The translations under genes were made by a program, and so were the position numbers. A stretch of 33,817 bases of DNA from Alphaproteobacteria bacterium 43-37 (GTDB lineage: Bacteria > Pseudomonadota > Alphaproteobacteria > 43-37): positions 1 through 33,817 of the forward strand of contig MKSY01000002.1 of the NCBI GenBank assembly GCA_001897475.1, given 5' to 3'. The notes beneath the pieces are model-generated. The model worked only from the letters and a program-made list of their open reading frames with translations, was not told where the DNA came from and searched no databases. Position 1 is the stretch's first letter. The number at the start of each line of letters is the position of its first letter. Of this stretch, positions 24,619 to 32,953 are shown in pieces.

Positions 24619-25569
24619 ATGATTACCCATCTAGACTTTGAACGCCCGATTGCGGATTTAGAAAATAAAATTGCTGAACTCAAGCATTTATCGGGCGCTG
24701 AAGATATTGACATCGTTCAAGAAATTCAACGCTTACAATCTAAAGCAGAGAAGCTTCTGTTGCAAACATACGCTAAGCTGAGCCCTTGGCAAAAGGTTCA
24801 GGTTGCCCGTCATCCCGACCGTCCTCATTTCAGTGACATTGTTGTCAAGCTAGTGCAAGACTTCACACCGTTGGCCGGAGATCGCACTTTTGCTGAAGAT
24901 CGAGCCATTTTAGGCGGCTTTGCTCGTTTCCATGGCCAAAGCGTGGTAATCATGGGGCACGAAAAAGGTCATGACACAGAAAGTCGCCTCCGTCATAACT
25001 TTGGCATGCCTAAACCGGAAGGGTATCGCAAAGCTAAAAGGCTGATGGAGCTAGCGGATCAATTTAATCTACCACTCATCTCTTTGATTGATACAGCAGG
25101 AGCTTACCCAGGCCTTGATGCAGAAGAACGCGGGCAAGCAGAAGCTATTGCAAAATGCCTTGAAAAATCTATGACCCTTCGAGTTCCCTATGTGGCCGTT
25201 GTGGTTGGAGAAGGCGGATCTGGTGGCGCCATTGCTATTGCCGCGGCCAACCACGTTCACATGCTTGAACACGCAGTTTATTCTGTGATCACCCCTGAGG
25301 GCTGCGCCTCTATTTTGTGGCGAAGCGCCTCAAGAGCCCAGGATGCTGCTTTAGCTCAAAAACTAACGGCTCAAGATCTTCTTGAATTAAGCGTCATTGA
25401 CGAAATCATCCCAGAGCCTTTGGGCGGTGCACATCGAAATCACGCTATCAGCGCATCTAAGATTGATAAAGCCCTTGTCAAGAGCTTTGCTGAGTTAGGC
25501 CGCTTCGATGATAAAGGTCTTTTAAATCATCGCCGCGAAAAATTCCTCAAAATTGGACGGATGCTTTAG
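24619..25569 (+). CDS. accA: acetyl-CoA carboxylase carboxyltransferase subunit alpha
   Basis: Alpha subunit of the carboxyltransferase that moves CO2 from biotin to acetyl-CoA, the first step of fatty-acid synthesis. An N-terminal coiled segment (LDFERPIADLENKIAELKHL) precedes the crotonase-like core with LIDTAGAYPGLDAEERGQAE, VVVGEGGSGGAIAIA and SVITPEGCASILWR. 316 residues, standard. It is followed 57 bp downstream by accD, so the two carboxyltransferase subunits are paired here, whereas in many bacteria they are separated (accD with folC). The gene lies between the two phage-like clusters but looks entirely chromosomal. Confidence 0.97.
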   Translation: MITHLDFERPIADLENKIAELKHLSGAEDIDIVQEIQRLQSKAEKLLLQTYAKLSPWQKVQVARHPDRPHFSDIVVKLVQDFTPLAGDRTFAEDRAILGGFARFHGQSVVIMGHEKGHDTESRLRHNFGMPKPEGYRKAKRLMELADQFNLPLISLIDTAGAYPGLDAEERGQAEAIAKCLEKSMTLRVPYVAVVVGEGGSGGAIAIAAANHVHMLEHAVYSVITPEGCASILWRSASRAQDAALAQKLTAQDLLELSVIDEIIPEPLGGAHRNHAISASKIDKALVKSFAELGRFDDKGLLNHRREKFLKIGRML

Positions 25570-25626
25570 CATGCCAGTCCCTTCATTTTATTCTCCCAAC
25601 CACTGGTTTTAAAGGACACCCGCTAA

Positions 25627-26472
25627 ATGAGTTGGCTAACAAATCTTGTTCCTCCAAAGCTTCGTGCTCTTGTTCAAAAAGTTGATGTACCTGACAATCT
25701 TTGGAGTCGGTGCCCATCATGCGGTCAAATGATTTTTCATCGCGAGTTGATTGAAAATCAACATGTTTGCCATCACTGCCAACATCATCTGCGCATTAGC
25801 GCCAAGGAACGACTAGCCATAACCTTTGATGAAGGCAAATATAACCTTTTACCTTCCCCAAAAGTAGTAGCCGACCCCTTAAAATTCAAAGATTCTAAAA
25901 AGTATACCGACCGCCTTCGTGACTCTAGAGCCAAAACAAACGCTGATGATGCCGTCTTAGCTGCAACAGGTTCTATCCTTGGGCGCGGGCTAGTAATTGC
26001 TGCGTTTAATTTCGAATTTATGGGCGGCTCAATGGGCATGGCTGTTGGTGAGTCAATTTTAGCTGCTGCCAAAACTGCTGTGGAAAAAAATCTGCCATTG
26101 GTAATTTTTCCGTCCACCGGCGGCGCCCGCATGCAAGAAGGCATCCTATCCTTGATGCAGCTTCCACGCACAGTCATCGCCACCACCATGATGAAGGAAC
26201 GCAGACTCCCTATCATTAATGTGCTTTGTGACCCAACCACAGGGGGCGTCTCTGCTTCTTTTGCCATGTTGGGGGATATCACCATCGCCGAACCTAAAGC
26301 AATTATTGGATTTGCCGGGGCACGTGTGATTGAGGAAACTATAAAGCAAAAGCTGCCAGAAGGATTTCAAACAGCAGAGTACTTACTTGAACATGGTATG
26401 GTTGATATCGTCTGTCACCGCCATAAAATGCGCGAAACACTCTCGCAAATTATCGGCTTCATACACGGTTAG
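25627..26472 (+). CDS. accD: acetyl-CoA carboxylase carboxyltransferase subunit beta
   Basis: Beta subunit of the same carboxyltransferase heterotetramer. The zinc ribbon has Cys29, Cys32, Cys48 and Cys51 (RCPSCGQ ... HVCHHCQ). The crotonase-like core contains FMGGSMGMAVGE, STGGARMQEG and DPTTGGVSASFAMLGD, which form the CoA pocket with AccA. 281 residues, standard. It probably shares the accA transcript. Its TAG stop overlaps the stop of convergent nagZ (26469-26472), so no independent terminator is available between them. Confidence 0.97.
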   Translation: MSWLTNLVPPKLRALVQKVDVPDNLWSRCPSCGQMIFHRELIENQHVCHHCQHHLRISAKERLAITFDEGKYNLLPSPKVVADPLKFKDSKKYTDRLRDSRAKTNADDAVLAATGSILGRGLVIAAFNFEFMGGSMGMAVGESILAAAKTAVEKNLPLVIFPSTGGARMQEGILSLMQLPRTVIATTMMKERRLPIINVLCDPTTGGVSASFAMLGDITIAEPKAIIGFAGARVIEETIKQKLPEGFQTAEYLLEHGMVDIVCHRHKMRETLSQIIGFIHG

Positions 26473-27530
26473 TTTTCGTCAACAAAAGGCTGTAGTACTT
26501 TCTTTTTCATAGCCACAATCCGCTGGTAAGAGTGCTCGATTTGGGCATAAGAAAGTTTTCCATCATCTATCGCCTGCCTTATAATAGCGTGAACTTTGGT
26601 TGGCAAATCTGGGTCAGGAGCAAAATCTTTCACACCCATTGCTGCTAATGGATTATTGGAAAAGATGAGCATATCGCATCCGGCCTGTAGAGCCAAAACA
26701 ATGGCTTCATCTAAGCTGTAGTGCTGCAAGATAGCTCCCATATGTAAATCATCACCGATAACCACACCATCGTACCCCATTTGCTCTCTAAGGAGAGTGC
26801 GGATAACATTTGGTGAAAGCGTTGCCGGATGTTTTTCGTCATATTGGCGGTTAAACACGTGGGCGGTCATAATCATGTCTGCTTTATCTCGGCGGATTAA
26901 ATCTGCAAAAGGCACCAACTCATCTGTCTGAGCGGTTTGCGTTACATCCACCCATCCTTCATGGCTATCACCAATAGCTAATCCATGACCTGGAAAATGC
27001 TTCAAACAGGTGACCACACCTGCATAATGATGCCCATTAACAAAATCCTCAGACGCCTCAACAACCTTTGACGACTCAACACCAAACGATCTACCAAGAA
27101 CACCAATTATTTTTGAATCTAACGAATGCAAATCAACGGATGGCGCAAAATTGATATTAAACCCATAAGCCTTAAGCTCCATCGCCATCTGCTGACTTAT
27201 TTGATATCGAACCTTTGGTGATTCCTCGCCATATTTTTGAGGTGACATATAATCGGTAAAGCCAGTTGAGGCTCTCAGCCGCTGAATTTTGCCACCCTCT
27301 TGATCAATAGCGATCCCAAATTGCATGCTTCCTCGCGCTGCTTCACTAAGGGCATGATTCAACTTTTTAATCTGATGAGGCGATTCAATATTATGAGAAA
27401 ATAGGATGATATTTCCGACTTGACCATCAGAAACCTGCTGTTGCAATAAAGTTGGCCAAGAGTCATCTATACTCTTACCCTGGAAACCGATGACCAACAT
27501 TTGCCCAACCATAAGACTCAATAAACCCAT
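26469..27530 (-). CDS. nagZ: beta-N-acetylhexosaminidase NagZ (GH3)
   Basis: A cytoplasmic GH3 glycosidase of peptidoglycan recycling that removes GlcNAc from GlcNAc-anhydroMur peptides. Motifs are IAIDQEGGKIQRLR, CLKHFPGHG and GDSHEG (active-site His), and the nucleophile Asp in VVIGDDLHMGA (residue 262 from the ATG at 27536). ATG 27530 is preferred: AGGG lies seven bases upstream, whereas it directly touches the ATG at 27536. About 353 residues, close to the family norm. There is no signal peptide, consistent with the cytoplasm. It is convergent with accD, with overlapping stops. In some bacteria its product controls AmpC induction, but no ampR or ampC is seen here. Confidence 0.93.
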   Translation of the reverse strand: MGLLSLMVGQMLVIGFQGKSIDDSWPTLLQQQVSDGQVGNIILFSHNIESPHQIKKLNHALSEAARGSMQFGIAIDQEGGKIQRLRASTGFTDYMSPQKYGEESPKVRYQISQQMAMELKAYGFNINFAPSVDLHSLDSKIIGVLGRSFGVESSKVVEASEDFVNGHHYAGVVTCLKHFPGHGLAIGDSHEGWVDVTQTAQTDELVPFADLIRRDKADMIMTAHVFNRQYDEKHPATLSPNVIRTLLREQMGYDGVVIGDDLHMGAILQHYSLDEAIVLALQAGCDMLIFSNNPLAAMGVKDFAPDPDLPTKVHAIIRQAIDDGKLSYAQIEHSYQRIVAMKKKVLQPFVDEN

Positions 27531-27704
27531 GTCCATTCCCTTTTTCTTTAGGCCTCATTTTTATCTCATAAGTATATCAAAAACAACTTATCAGTGGTTA
27601 TTTTGACTTTGTAGATCGCAATTTTAAACATTTATTTTGCTTGCGAAAATTTTTGTTCCCAACTATCACTTGAACAACGGGAGTTAGCGAAGTGGGATAC
27701 AATC

Positions 27705-28601
27705 GTGAGTAAAATCATTAGTAAGAACCAAACTCTTATGCATAGCGGTATCGCTCACGGAATCATGTGGATCCTTGCAATGTCTGCCGTCAGCAATCTT
27801 AACGATGTTCTCATGAAATTTTTAGGCCAAAGGTTGCCTAGTGTAGAAGTAGCCTTCTTCCGATTTTTCTTTGGGGTTATCAGCATGCTCCCCGTTATGG
27901 TTTACTTAGGCAAAGAGTCCCTGCTTGTTAAAAAATGGCATGTCCATGCAATTCGTACAATCTTAGGAACTATTGCCATCATGATTTGGTGTTATGGGGT
28001 TAGCCATGTTCACTTGACAATCGCAACCACCCTCGGCTTCACCGTTCCACTGTTTGTGCTTCCCTTGGCCATGATTTTTCTAAAAGAACACGTAGGCATG
28101 AGGCGCTGGATCATTACTCTCATTGGCTTCTCTGGCATTCTAATTGTCATCAACCCACTTGGAACAACATTCAATACAGCGGCCTCCTTATTGCTCGTAT
28201 CTTCGATCTGCTTTGCCCTATCGGATATCATTGGGAAAAAGATGATCACGAATGAGTCTATGGCAACCATCCTTTTTTACTTTAGCATCGGAGCCTGTCT
28301 TATCAGCTTCCCATTTGCCATTAACGCATGGCAAGCTCCAAATATGAATGAGTTGGTCTTTTTGTTCCTGCTTGGCGTTGGTTGCAACTTGATTCAGTTT
28401 TGCGTTTTGAAAGCTTTTCAAGCCGCAGATGTTTCCGTTCTCTCGCCGTTTCGTTATGTGGAATTGTTATTTGCCGCCACCACAGGCTGGCTCTTTTTTG
28501 GCGAAACACTTCATTTATCAACAGGCCTCGGCGCAGTCATCATCATACCAAGCACACTTTATCTTGCACATCATGAACTTAAAATGAAAAAGACAGCTTA
28601 A
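27705..28601 (+). CDS. DMT-superfamily (EamA) transporter
   Basis: 298 residues with about ten membrane helices in two EamA repeats. The first begins at GIMWILAMSAVSNLNDVLMK and the second near SLLLVSSICFALSDIIGKKM. Conserved features are the FFRF segment after helix 2 and SVLSPFRYVELLFAATTGWL, then FGETL near the end. Relatives in intracellular alphaproteobacteria include S-adenosylmethionine carriers and other metabolite transporters, but substrate cannot be read from the sequence. The start is GTG 27705; an ATG eleven codons later is possible. It lies divergent from nagZ and convergent with the secreted-protein gene. Confidence 0.87.
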   Translation: MSKIISKNQTLMHSGIAHGIMWILAMSAVSNLNDVLMKFLGQRLPSVEVAFFRFFFGVISMLPVMVYLGKESLLVKKWHVHAIRTILGTIAIMIWCYGVSHVHLTIATTLGFTVPLFVLPLAMIFLKEHVGMRRWIITLIGFSGILIVINPLGTTFNTAASLLLVSSICFALSDIIGKKMITNESMATILFYFSIGACLISFPFAINAWQAPNMNELVFLFLLGVGCNLIQFCVLKAFQAADVSVLSPFRYVELLFAATTGWLFFGETLHLSTGLGAVIIIPSTLYLAHHELKMKKTA

Positions 28602-28631
28602 GACCTATCTTGTGATAAATCTTTGCGCTTA

Positions 28632-29603
28632 TTACAAGCCACCATCATGACGAACATTGCCAAAAAGCCGCCCAATTACACGCCATATGGCAGCTCCGTG
28701 CAGACAGATAGTTATTAGAACCCCCGTGGTAAAAACTACCGTACCCCATTGCCACCAGCCGCTCTCACTTTGTACCGCAAATACAAAACTACCCTTTTCA
28801 AACATAATATTTTTAAAATCCGGTCTACAGCTTGGTGTTTTTTTAAAATCATTCGCATACCTTTGGGTCCCATAGGCTCCTATGATATCAACGTCTAATT
28901 TCATTAATTCATCTACAAATCGGCAGACCCTTGGTTGAAATTCCCCAAGAGCTGCCGGCTCAGATGCACTCAAGAGCCCTCCTGTTACTTGATGCGACAC
29001 CTTGGGGTTAGAACTAAAGAGAAGAGCTTTCGGTGTAAATCCTTCTTCATTCGAAAGTTTCGCAATAATGGCCTGTTTATTTCTTTCAATCTCGGCAACC
29101 CGCAAGGGGCTTCTCTCTTTTTGCGCCAATAAAACACTAAATGCCTTAATGTTATGAACAAGAATTTTCCCAACAAAGCGACTAACAAAAGCCGTCATTA
29201 ATTTCTCAAATTCAACTGTCATGCCCGCTTCAAGTCTAGAAACAGTAATGCTAACAACTTCATTATTTAAGGGTCTAACTTGAGCAAAACCAATGGCATT
29301 ATTAGGGCGATGATTGCTATAAATAAGCCATGGGCTAAAAAATGGTGTCAAAGTATACGTCGTGGTTAAAACATACTGAGAAAATTCCGATACATCTGTT
29401 GTGCGTCCTAATGCATTATCAAAAGCATGATGCAACTGACTTTCTGAGAAAGCATCACCCGGCACAAATCTTACTAACCTTAGATTAGAGCCATTGATAG
29501 CAGAAACAGGGGCAATATACTCGGGGAATTGACTTTGAGCTAATGCTGAATGACCGCTCAAAGCACAGCAAATAACTATAGCAATTATTTTTTTTATCAA
29601 CAT
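28632..29603 (-). CDS. secreted, C-terminally membrane-anchored protein of unknown function
   Basis: 323 residues from ATG 29603 (AAAGG four bases upstream); a TTG start eleven codons earlier is less likely. The signal peptide MLIKKIIAIVICCALSGHSA is cut near LAQ. The mature part is mixed alpha/beta with two cysteines (PRVCRFVDELM and SCRPDFKN) about 45 residues apart. A single membrane helix lies at about 297-318 (GTVVFTTGVLITICLHGAA), with a short basic tail inside. It is therefore probably a periplasmic domain tethered to the inner membrane. Product not recognised. It follows the capsid cluster on the same strand but 134 bp away, so it may be independent. Confidence 0.7.
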   Translation of the reverse strand: MLIKKIIAIVICCALSGHSALAQSQFPEYIAPVSAINGSNLRLVRFVPGDAFSESQLHHAFDNALGRTTDVSEFSQYVLTTTYTLTPFFSPWLIYSNHRPNNAIGFAQVRPLNNEVVSITVSRLEAGMTVEFEKLMTAFVSRFVGKILVHNIKAFSVLLAQKERSPLRVAEIERNKQAIIAKLSNEEGFTPKALLFSSNPKVSHQVTGGLLSASEPAALGEFQPRVCRFVDELMKLDVDIIGAYGTQRYANDFKKTPSCRPDFKNIMFEKGSFVFAVQSESGWWQWGTVVFTTGVLITICLHGAAIWRVIGRLFGNVRHDGGL

Positions 29604-29737
29604 ATAACCTTTTGCTCCACCAATCTTACAAATCAAACCCTAAATTTTATAAGTAGGAACGATCATGTATATGAATACCTTTTTTAACAAACGTGACTAT
29701 TAATCGATCGTATTAAAGAAAGCGTCAAAAAGTCAAA

Positions 29738-30250
29738 TTAAATCTCTTCTAAATGTATGCTCCACTCAATAAGATTTTGCTTTTCTTGAATACTCATTTC
29801 AACATCAACAACCATCATCTTAAGCAAAGGACGGTAGCGAAGAAATCGCTTATGTGAGCTTTCTGTTTCTAAGAAAATAGCCTTCTCAGAAATATGATGA
29901 ACTGGTGTATCTCCTTCAAAACCAAGCACGCGAATAGATTGCGGACAAGGTAATTTTGACAACACAACCTCATTCACTCCGCTAGCTATTTCTTGTGTCA
30001 GAAATTGAATACAATGGACAATAACCTCACGTCCACGCCACAAATTTTCCAATGCAGGCGCATGTGAATCTTTTCCGCGAATCTGGGTAATGTATTTTTG
30101 ATGATCTGCATTACCTAAATACACCATTTCCCCATTCACAGTTCTCGTCAACATTCCCTGCCTAACCAAGGAAAACTCTTGTGTACAATGAGCAGCTGAA
30201 AAAAGGGGCTCACCGCCCCCTCCTTCAATAATTAGTTTTATATCATTCAT
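29738..30250 (-). CDS. phage/GTA-cluster protein of unknown function
   Basis: 170 residues, not recognised. No signal or membrane segment. The N-terminus is strand-rich with RTVNGEMVYLG, then KYITQIRGKDSHAPALENLW and RGREVIVHC (about 36-80), a pattern of short strands around a conserved-looking KY-x-x-x-I-x-G-x-D-x(3)-P-A-L-E-x-L-W core. The C-terminus is RYRPLLKMMVVDVEMS. Its ATG lies six bases after the 53-residue gene, with a ribosome site (GAGGG) overlapping that stop, so translation is coupled back to the capsid gene. A head-completion or tail protein is a reasonable guess from position only. Confidence 0.6.
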   Translation of the reverse strand: MNDIKLIIEGGGGEPLFSAAHCTQEFSLVRQGMLTRTVNGEMVYLGNADHQKYITQIRGKDSHAPALENLWRGREVIVHCIQFLTQEIASGVNEVVLSKLPCPQSIRVLGFEGDTPVHHISEKAIFLETESSHKRFLRYRPLLKMMVVDVEMSIQEKQNLIEWSIHLEEI

Positions 30251-30256
30251 GATCCC

Positions 30257-30418
30257 TCATAAGTCATTATACCATTCTGGCAAAGGAAGAATTTTGGATA
30301 ATGTTAATATCAAAAAATACTCCTCCATAGCCCTCTCTGGCGTTTGATCTTCACTCGCCACCTCTTTGGATTTACCTTTAAATAGGTGATTTATTTTGCT
30401 ATTCAATTTAAATGACAT
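30257..30418 (-). CDS. 53-residue small gene between capsid and the 170-residue gene
   Basis: An ATG at 30418 opens a 53-codon frame ending at TGA 30257. It starts MSFKLNSKINHLFKGKSKEV (basic), has an acidic middle (SEDQTPERAMEEY), and ends FLILTLSKILPLPEWYNDL. It begins 11 bp after the capsid stop. Its own stop is part of the ribosome site TTATGAGGGATCATG of the next gene. Tight spacing and coupling on both sides support a real gene, although its own ribosome site (AAAGAA) is weak. The function is unknown; small accessory head proteins are common at this position in phage clusters. Confidence 0.6.
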   Translation of the reverse strand: MSFKLNSKINHLFKGKSKEVASEDQTPERAMEEYFLILTLSKILPLPEWYNDL

Positions 30419-30429
30419 CGCAGCATTCT

Positions 30430-31620
30430 TTACCGAACGGTCAGCCCCTTTAAGGATTCAAAACAAACCACATCACCACCAACACGACGCGTAATATAAA
30501 ACTCAACAAACGGCTTTGATGTATATGGATCTCTTAGCAAGGAAAGGCTCGTGCGGTCAGCAATTTGATAGGTTTGTTTTAAATTTCCGAACAAAATCTG
30601 AGTTGATGGCTTCCCTTCTTCAAGTTTAGGCATATCATCCACAGTGACAACTGGGTATCCAAACAATGTCGACGGCTGATCTGCAAGCAAAGCTGGCTGC
30701 CAGAGATACCTACCACTGCGTTCTTCACGTAGTTTACGCAATGTAGAGAGCATCTGCCTAGACATAATCCAGACAGAACCATTGAGATGCCCAGGCTTAA
30801 GACTATACACTATATCCGTCAATGCGTTAGAAACAGCCCCCCCATCAGACAATTGCTGCCGATTAACCGAAAACGATTGGAACTCTCCCCATGAGGTTGG
30901 CTCATCTTGGAATAAATAGCTTAATATTCCCTTTGGCATTTTAACACCAGAGCCATTTAAAAAGGCTTGGTTTTCCTTCGCTATCATCTGCTGCGTGACC
31001 TTCTCAATTACCCAACGCTCTAAATCGATACATGAGTCATCCAATAGTTTCTGGGTAACTTTGGGCTTTGCATATAACTCATGAGTTGAAATAGTCATTT
31101 TAAGAATCTCAGGTGATCCAGTTTCTTTTCGTGCCTCATCCTCGCCTACCCAGCCAGCATCAGCCTCTTTCTTCTCGACTAGAATATCCACGCTATCTGA
31201 CTGAACTTGGATGACATTGCAAAGGGAGCGGATAGAGTTTTGCCCACTTAATTGCTGAACAATTCTGTCATGAATATAGCGAGGAATGAGACCATCCCCA
31301 CCTCTTTCCGTTGACAATTCTTTCACCTCAAGTGATCCATCTTGACCACCTCTACGGATAAAGGATTCAAGAGCGCTTTTCATTTCTACTGAACAGTGGG
31401 CGTTAGCTCCTCTCAATAAGCCTCTATTACGCTCGGCTTCAAGATGAGAAATTCTTTGTGTAAGACCATCATGCTGGCTTTGCACATCAGCAAGCTTTTG
31501 TTCCAGGTGTAAGTGCTCTTTCTTTTCTACTAAAGCTGCATAGCAGGCCTGTTCAGCCTTAACATGAGCCAGTTCAGCACTCATTTGGTCAACTTTATAA
31601 CTTAGATCATGATATTCCAT
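30430..31620 (-). CDS. HK97-fold major capsid protein, gene-transfer-agent type
   Basis: 396 residues, ATG 31620 with GAGGA six bases upstream. The first 80-100 residues are a predicted coiled coil, equivalent to the scaffolding delta domain. The HK97 core then reads GGDGLIPRYIHDRIVQQLSG, SIRSLCNVIQVQSDSVDILV, GWVGEDEAR, ELYAKPKVTQKLLDDSCIDL, AFLNGSGVKMPKGIL, LFGYPVVTVDDMPKL, LLRDPYTSKPFVEFYITRRV and GGDV. The sequence order matches the major capsid protein of Rhodobacter-type GTA, as remembered. No prohead protease, portal or terminase gene is adjacent, unlike a standard head operon. The upstream gap to the divergent lipoprotein gene contains a GCGGG/CCCGC inverted repeat. Confidence 0.88.
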   Translation of the reverse strand: MEYHDLSYKVDQMSAELAHVKAEQACYAALVEKKEHLHLEQKLADVQSQHDGLTQRISHLEAERNRGLLRGANAHCSVEMKSALESFIRRGGQDGSLEVKELSTERGGDGLIPRYIHDRIVQQLSGQNSIRSLCNVIQVQSDSVDILVEKKEADAGWVGEDEARKETGSPEILKMTISTHELYAKPKVTQKLLDDSCIDLERWVIEKVTQQMIAKENQAFLNGSGVKMPKGILSYLFQDEPTSWGEFQSFSVNRQQLSDGGAVSNALTDIVYSLKPGHLNGSVWIMSRQMLSTLRKLREERSGRYLWQPALLADQPSTLFGYPVVTVDDMPKLEEGKPSTQILFGNLKQTYQIADRTSLSLLRDPYTSKPFVEFYITRRVGGDVVCFESLKGLTVR

Positions 31621-31717
31621 ATCTTTCCTCTTTGGTTATGATTTGTTATGGTAACTAAATTGCGGGTGATTTAATAAGTCCCGCTCTCATAAGGGAAGGG
31701 AGGCAACAGAATAACCG

Positions 31718-32698
31718 ATGGATACCAGGTATTTCCGATGTCTAATACTCTTCCTATTATGTTGTTTGGTCACAGCGTGCAGCAATCAGAAGATTCAAGA
31801 AAAGCAGCTTCAGTGGCGTGTAGAGTGCGAACAAATGCTCCTAAAAGGAGCTGATGGCTTGATTAACCACCATGATTGTTACAACCGTTGCCTTCAACAT
31901 TACAACCAATATTGTTTTAACCGTTGTGAAGGCGCTTTACTCGAGGGCGATGCTAAGCGTGAGGATGTTGATAAACATTGCCGAGGGTACCTTAAAAGCT
32001 ACCTCGTGAAGAAATGTCATCATTTGTGCGAATTATCAGCTGACGAGCTTAAAGAATATCGCTTATCGTATGTCCAACGAATTCAAGATAAAACGTCCTC
32101 AAAATCTGCTTGTAGTGCTTGGGATAACAGCGACACATTTATGAGCACTGCCAAGAAAAAAACGCTTGATCCAATGGATGATTCTTTCAATCAGTTTCGT
32201 CAGCCAAGCTTAGATAAAAAGCTAAGGGCTAAGAACCTTAGGCAAAAACAGATGAAAGACCTTCCATGGCTTGTCGACGGATCGTCTTCAGGTTTATCCA
32301 CGCCCTTAGATAGTGATTTACCTTGGTTGTCTAACTCACCCTCCAGAAACTCAAATAGCAGCCAGGACGATGATGACGATGACTCAAGCTCGAACACAAG
32401 CTCTAGCGGCGATGATGATGACGGCTCAAATCAAGCCACCGCACGTGATGGAAGCTTCACAGATGGATTCGTCCCCGCAGGGAAAATCAGCATCCGAGGA
32501 GATACAGCTCAAATTGAAGCATTACTCCAACAGCTTAGAAGTTCCCAGAAAGCTCCAGCAGTTCTTCAACCGACCGGCGACGGATCATCAATCGGTATAG
32601 GTGGGACAACGCATGCAGTGGAAAACGAGATCATTCAGTCCAGAGACACAGCTCAAGCCATCAAAGACATCAGCTCGATGTTTAAACGAGGGAAATAA
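31718..32698 (+). CDS. cysteine-rich lipoprotein with acidic Ser/Asp linker
   Basis: 326 residues, not recognised. The signal peptide ends in lipobox LVTAC with Cys21 lipidated. The next 85 residues hold a cysteine array C37, C54, C58, C66, C70, C88, C100, C104, in which C-x3-C-x7-C-x3-C (CYNRCLQHYNQYCFNRC) and a later C-x3-C suggest helical hairpins clasped by disulphides. A charged segment and a run of Asn/Ser/Asp (about 210-240, with D6 and D4 tracts) follow. The end is KISIRGDTAQIEALLQQLRS and IKDISSMFKRGK. The ATG is 14 bases after GGAGG, a long spacing. It is divergent from the capsid gene. Confidence 0.75.
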   Translation: MDTRYFRCLILFLLCCLVTACSNQKIQEKQLQWRVECEQMLLKGADGLINHHDCYNRCLQHYNQYCFNRCEGALLEGDAKREDVDKHCRGYLKSYLVKKCHHLCELSADELKEYRLSYVQRIQDKTSSKSACSAWDNSDTFMSTAKKKTLDPMDDSFNQFRQPSLDKKLRAKNLRQKQMKDLPWLVDGSSSGLSTPLDSDLPWLSNSPSRNSNSSQDDDDDDSSSNTSSSGDDDDGSNQATARDGSFTDGFVPAGKISIRGDTAQIEALLQQLRSSQKAPAVLQPTGDGSSIGIGGTTHAVENEIIQSRDTAQAIKDISSMFKRGK

Positions 32699-32953
32699 GA
32701 GATAACCATAAAGCGACTGGATCGCATAGTTTTTTCCAAATGATACGTTTTTATACACAAAAAAATTCAGAAAAGTCCAAAAAAATTTTTATCTCTATAA
32801 TTTACTTAAAATTTTATCTTTAAAACGTGGCAGCACTTTACGATTTTGGAAATCTCACAATGAAGTCATAGACCTCCACCGGAGACGAAAGTTTGTGACT
32901 TTTATGCTCGCAATGAGATGCAGTGGGCGCCGCCGCCATCTCCGCTTCCCAGT

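Noticed and set aside
20988-31620. A conventional prophage
   Set aside because: No integrase, attachment sites, repressor, replication, portal or terminase genes, and five ordinary chromosomal genes, accA among them, lie inside the interval.
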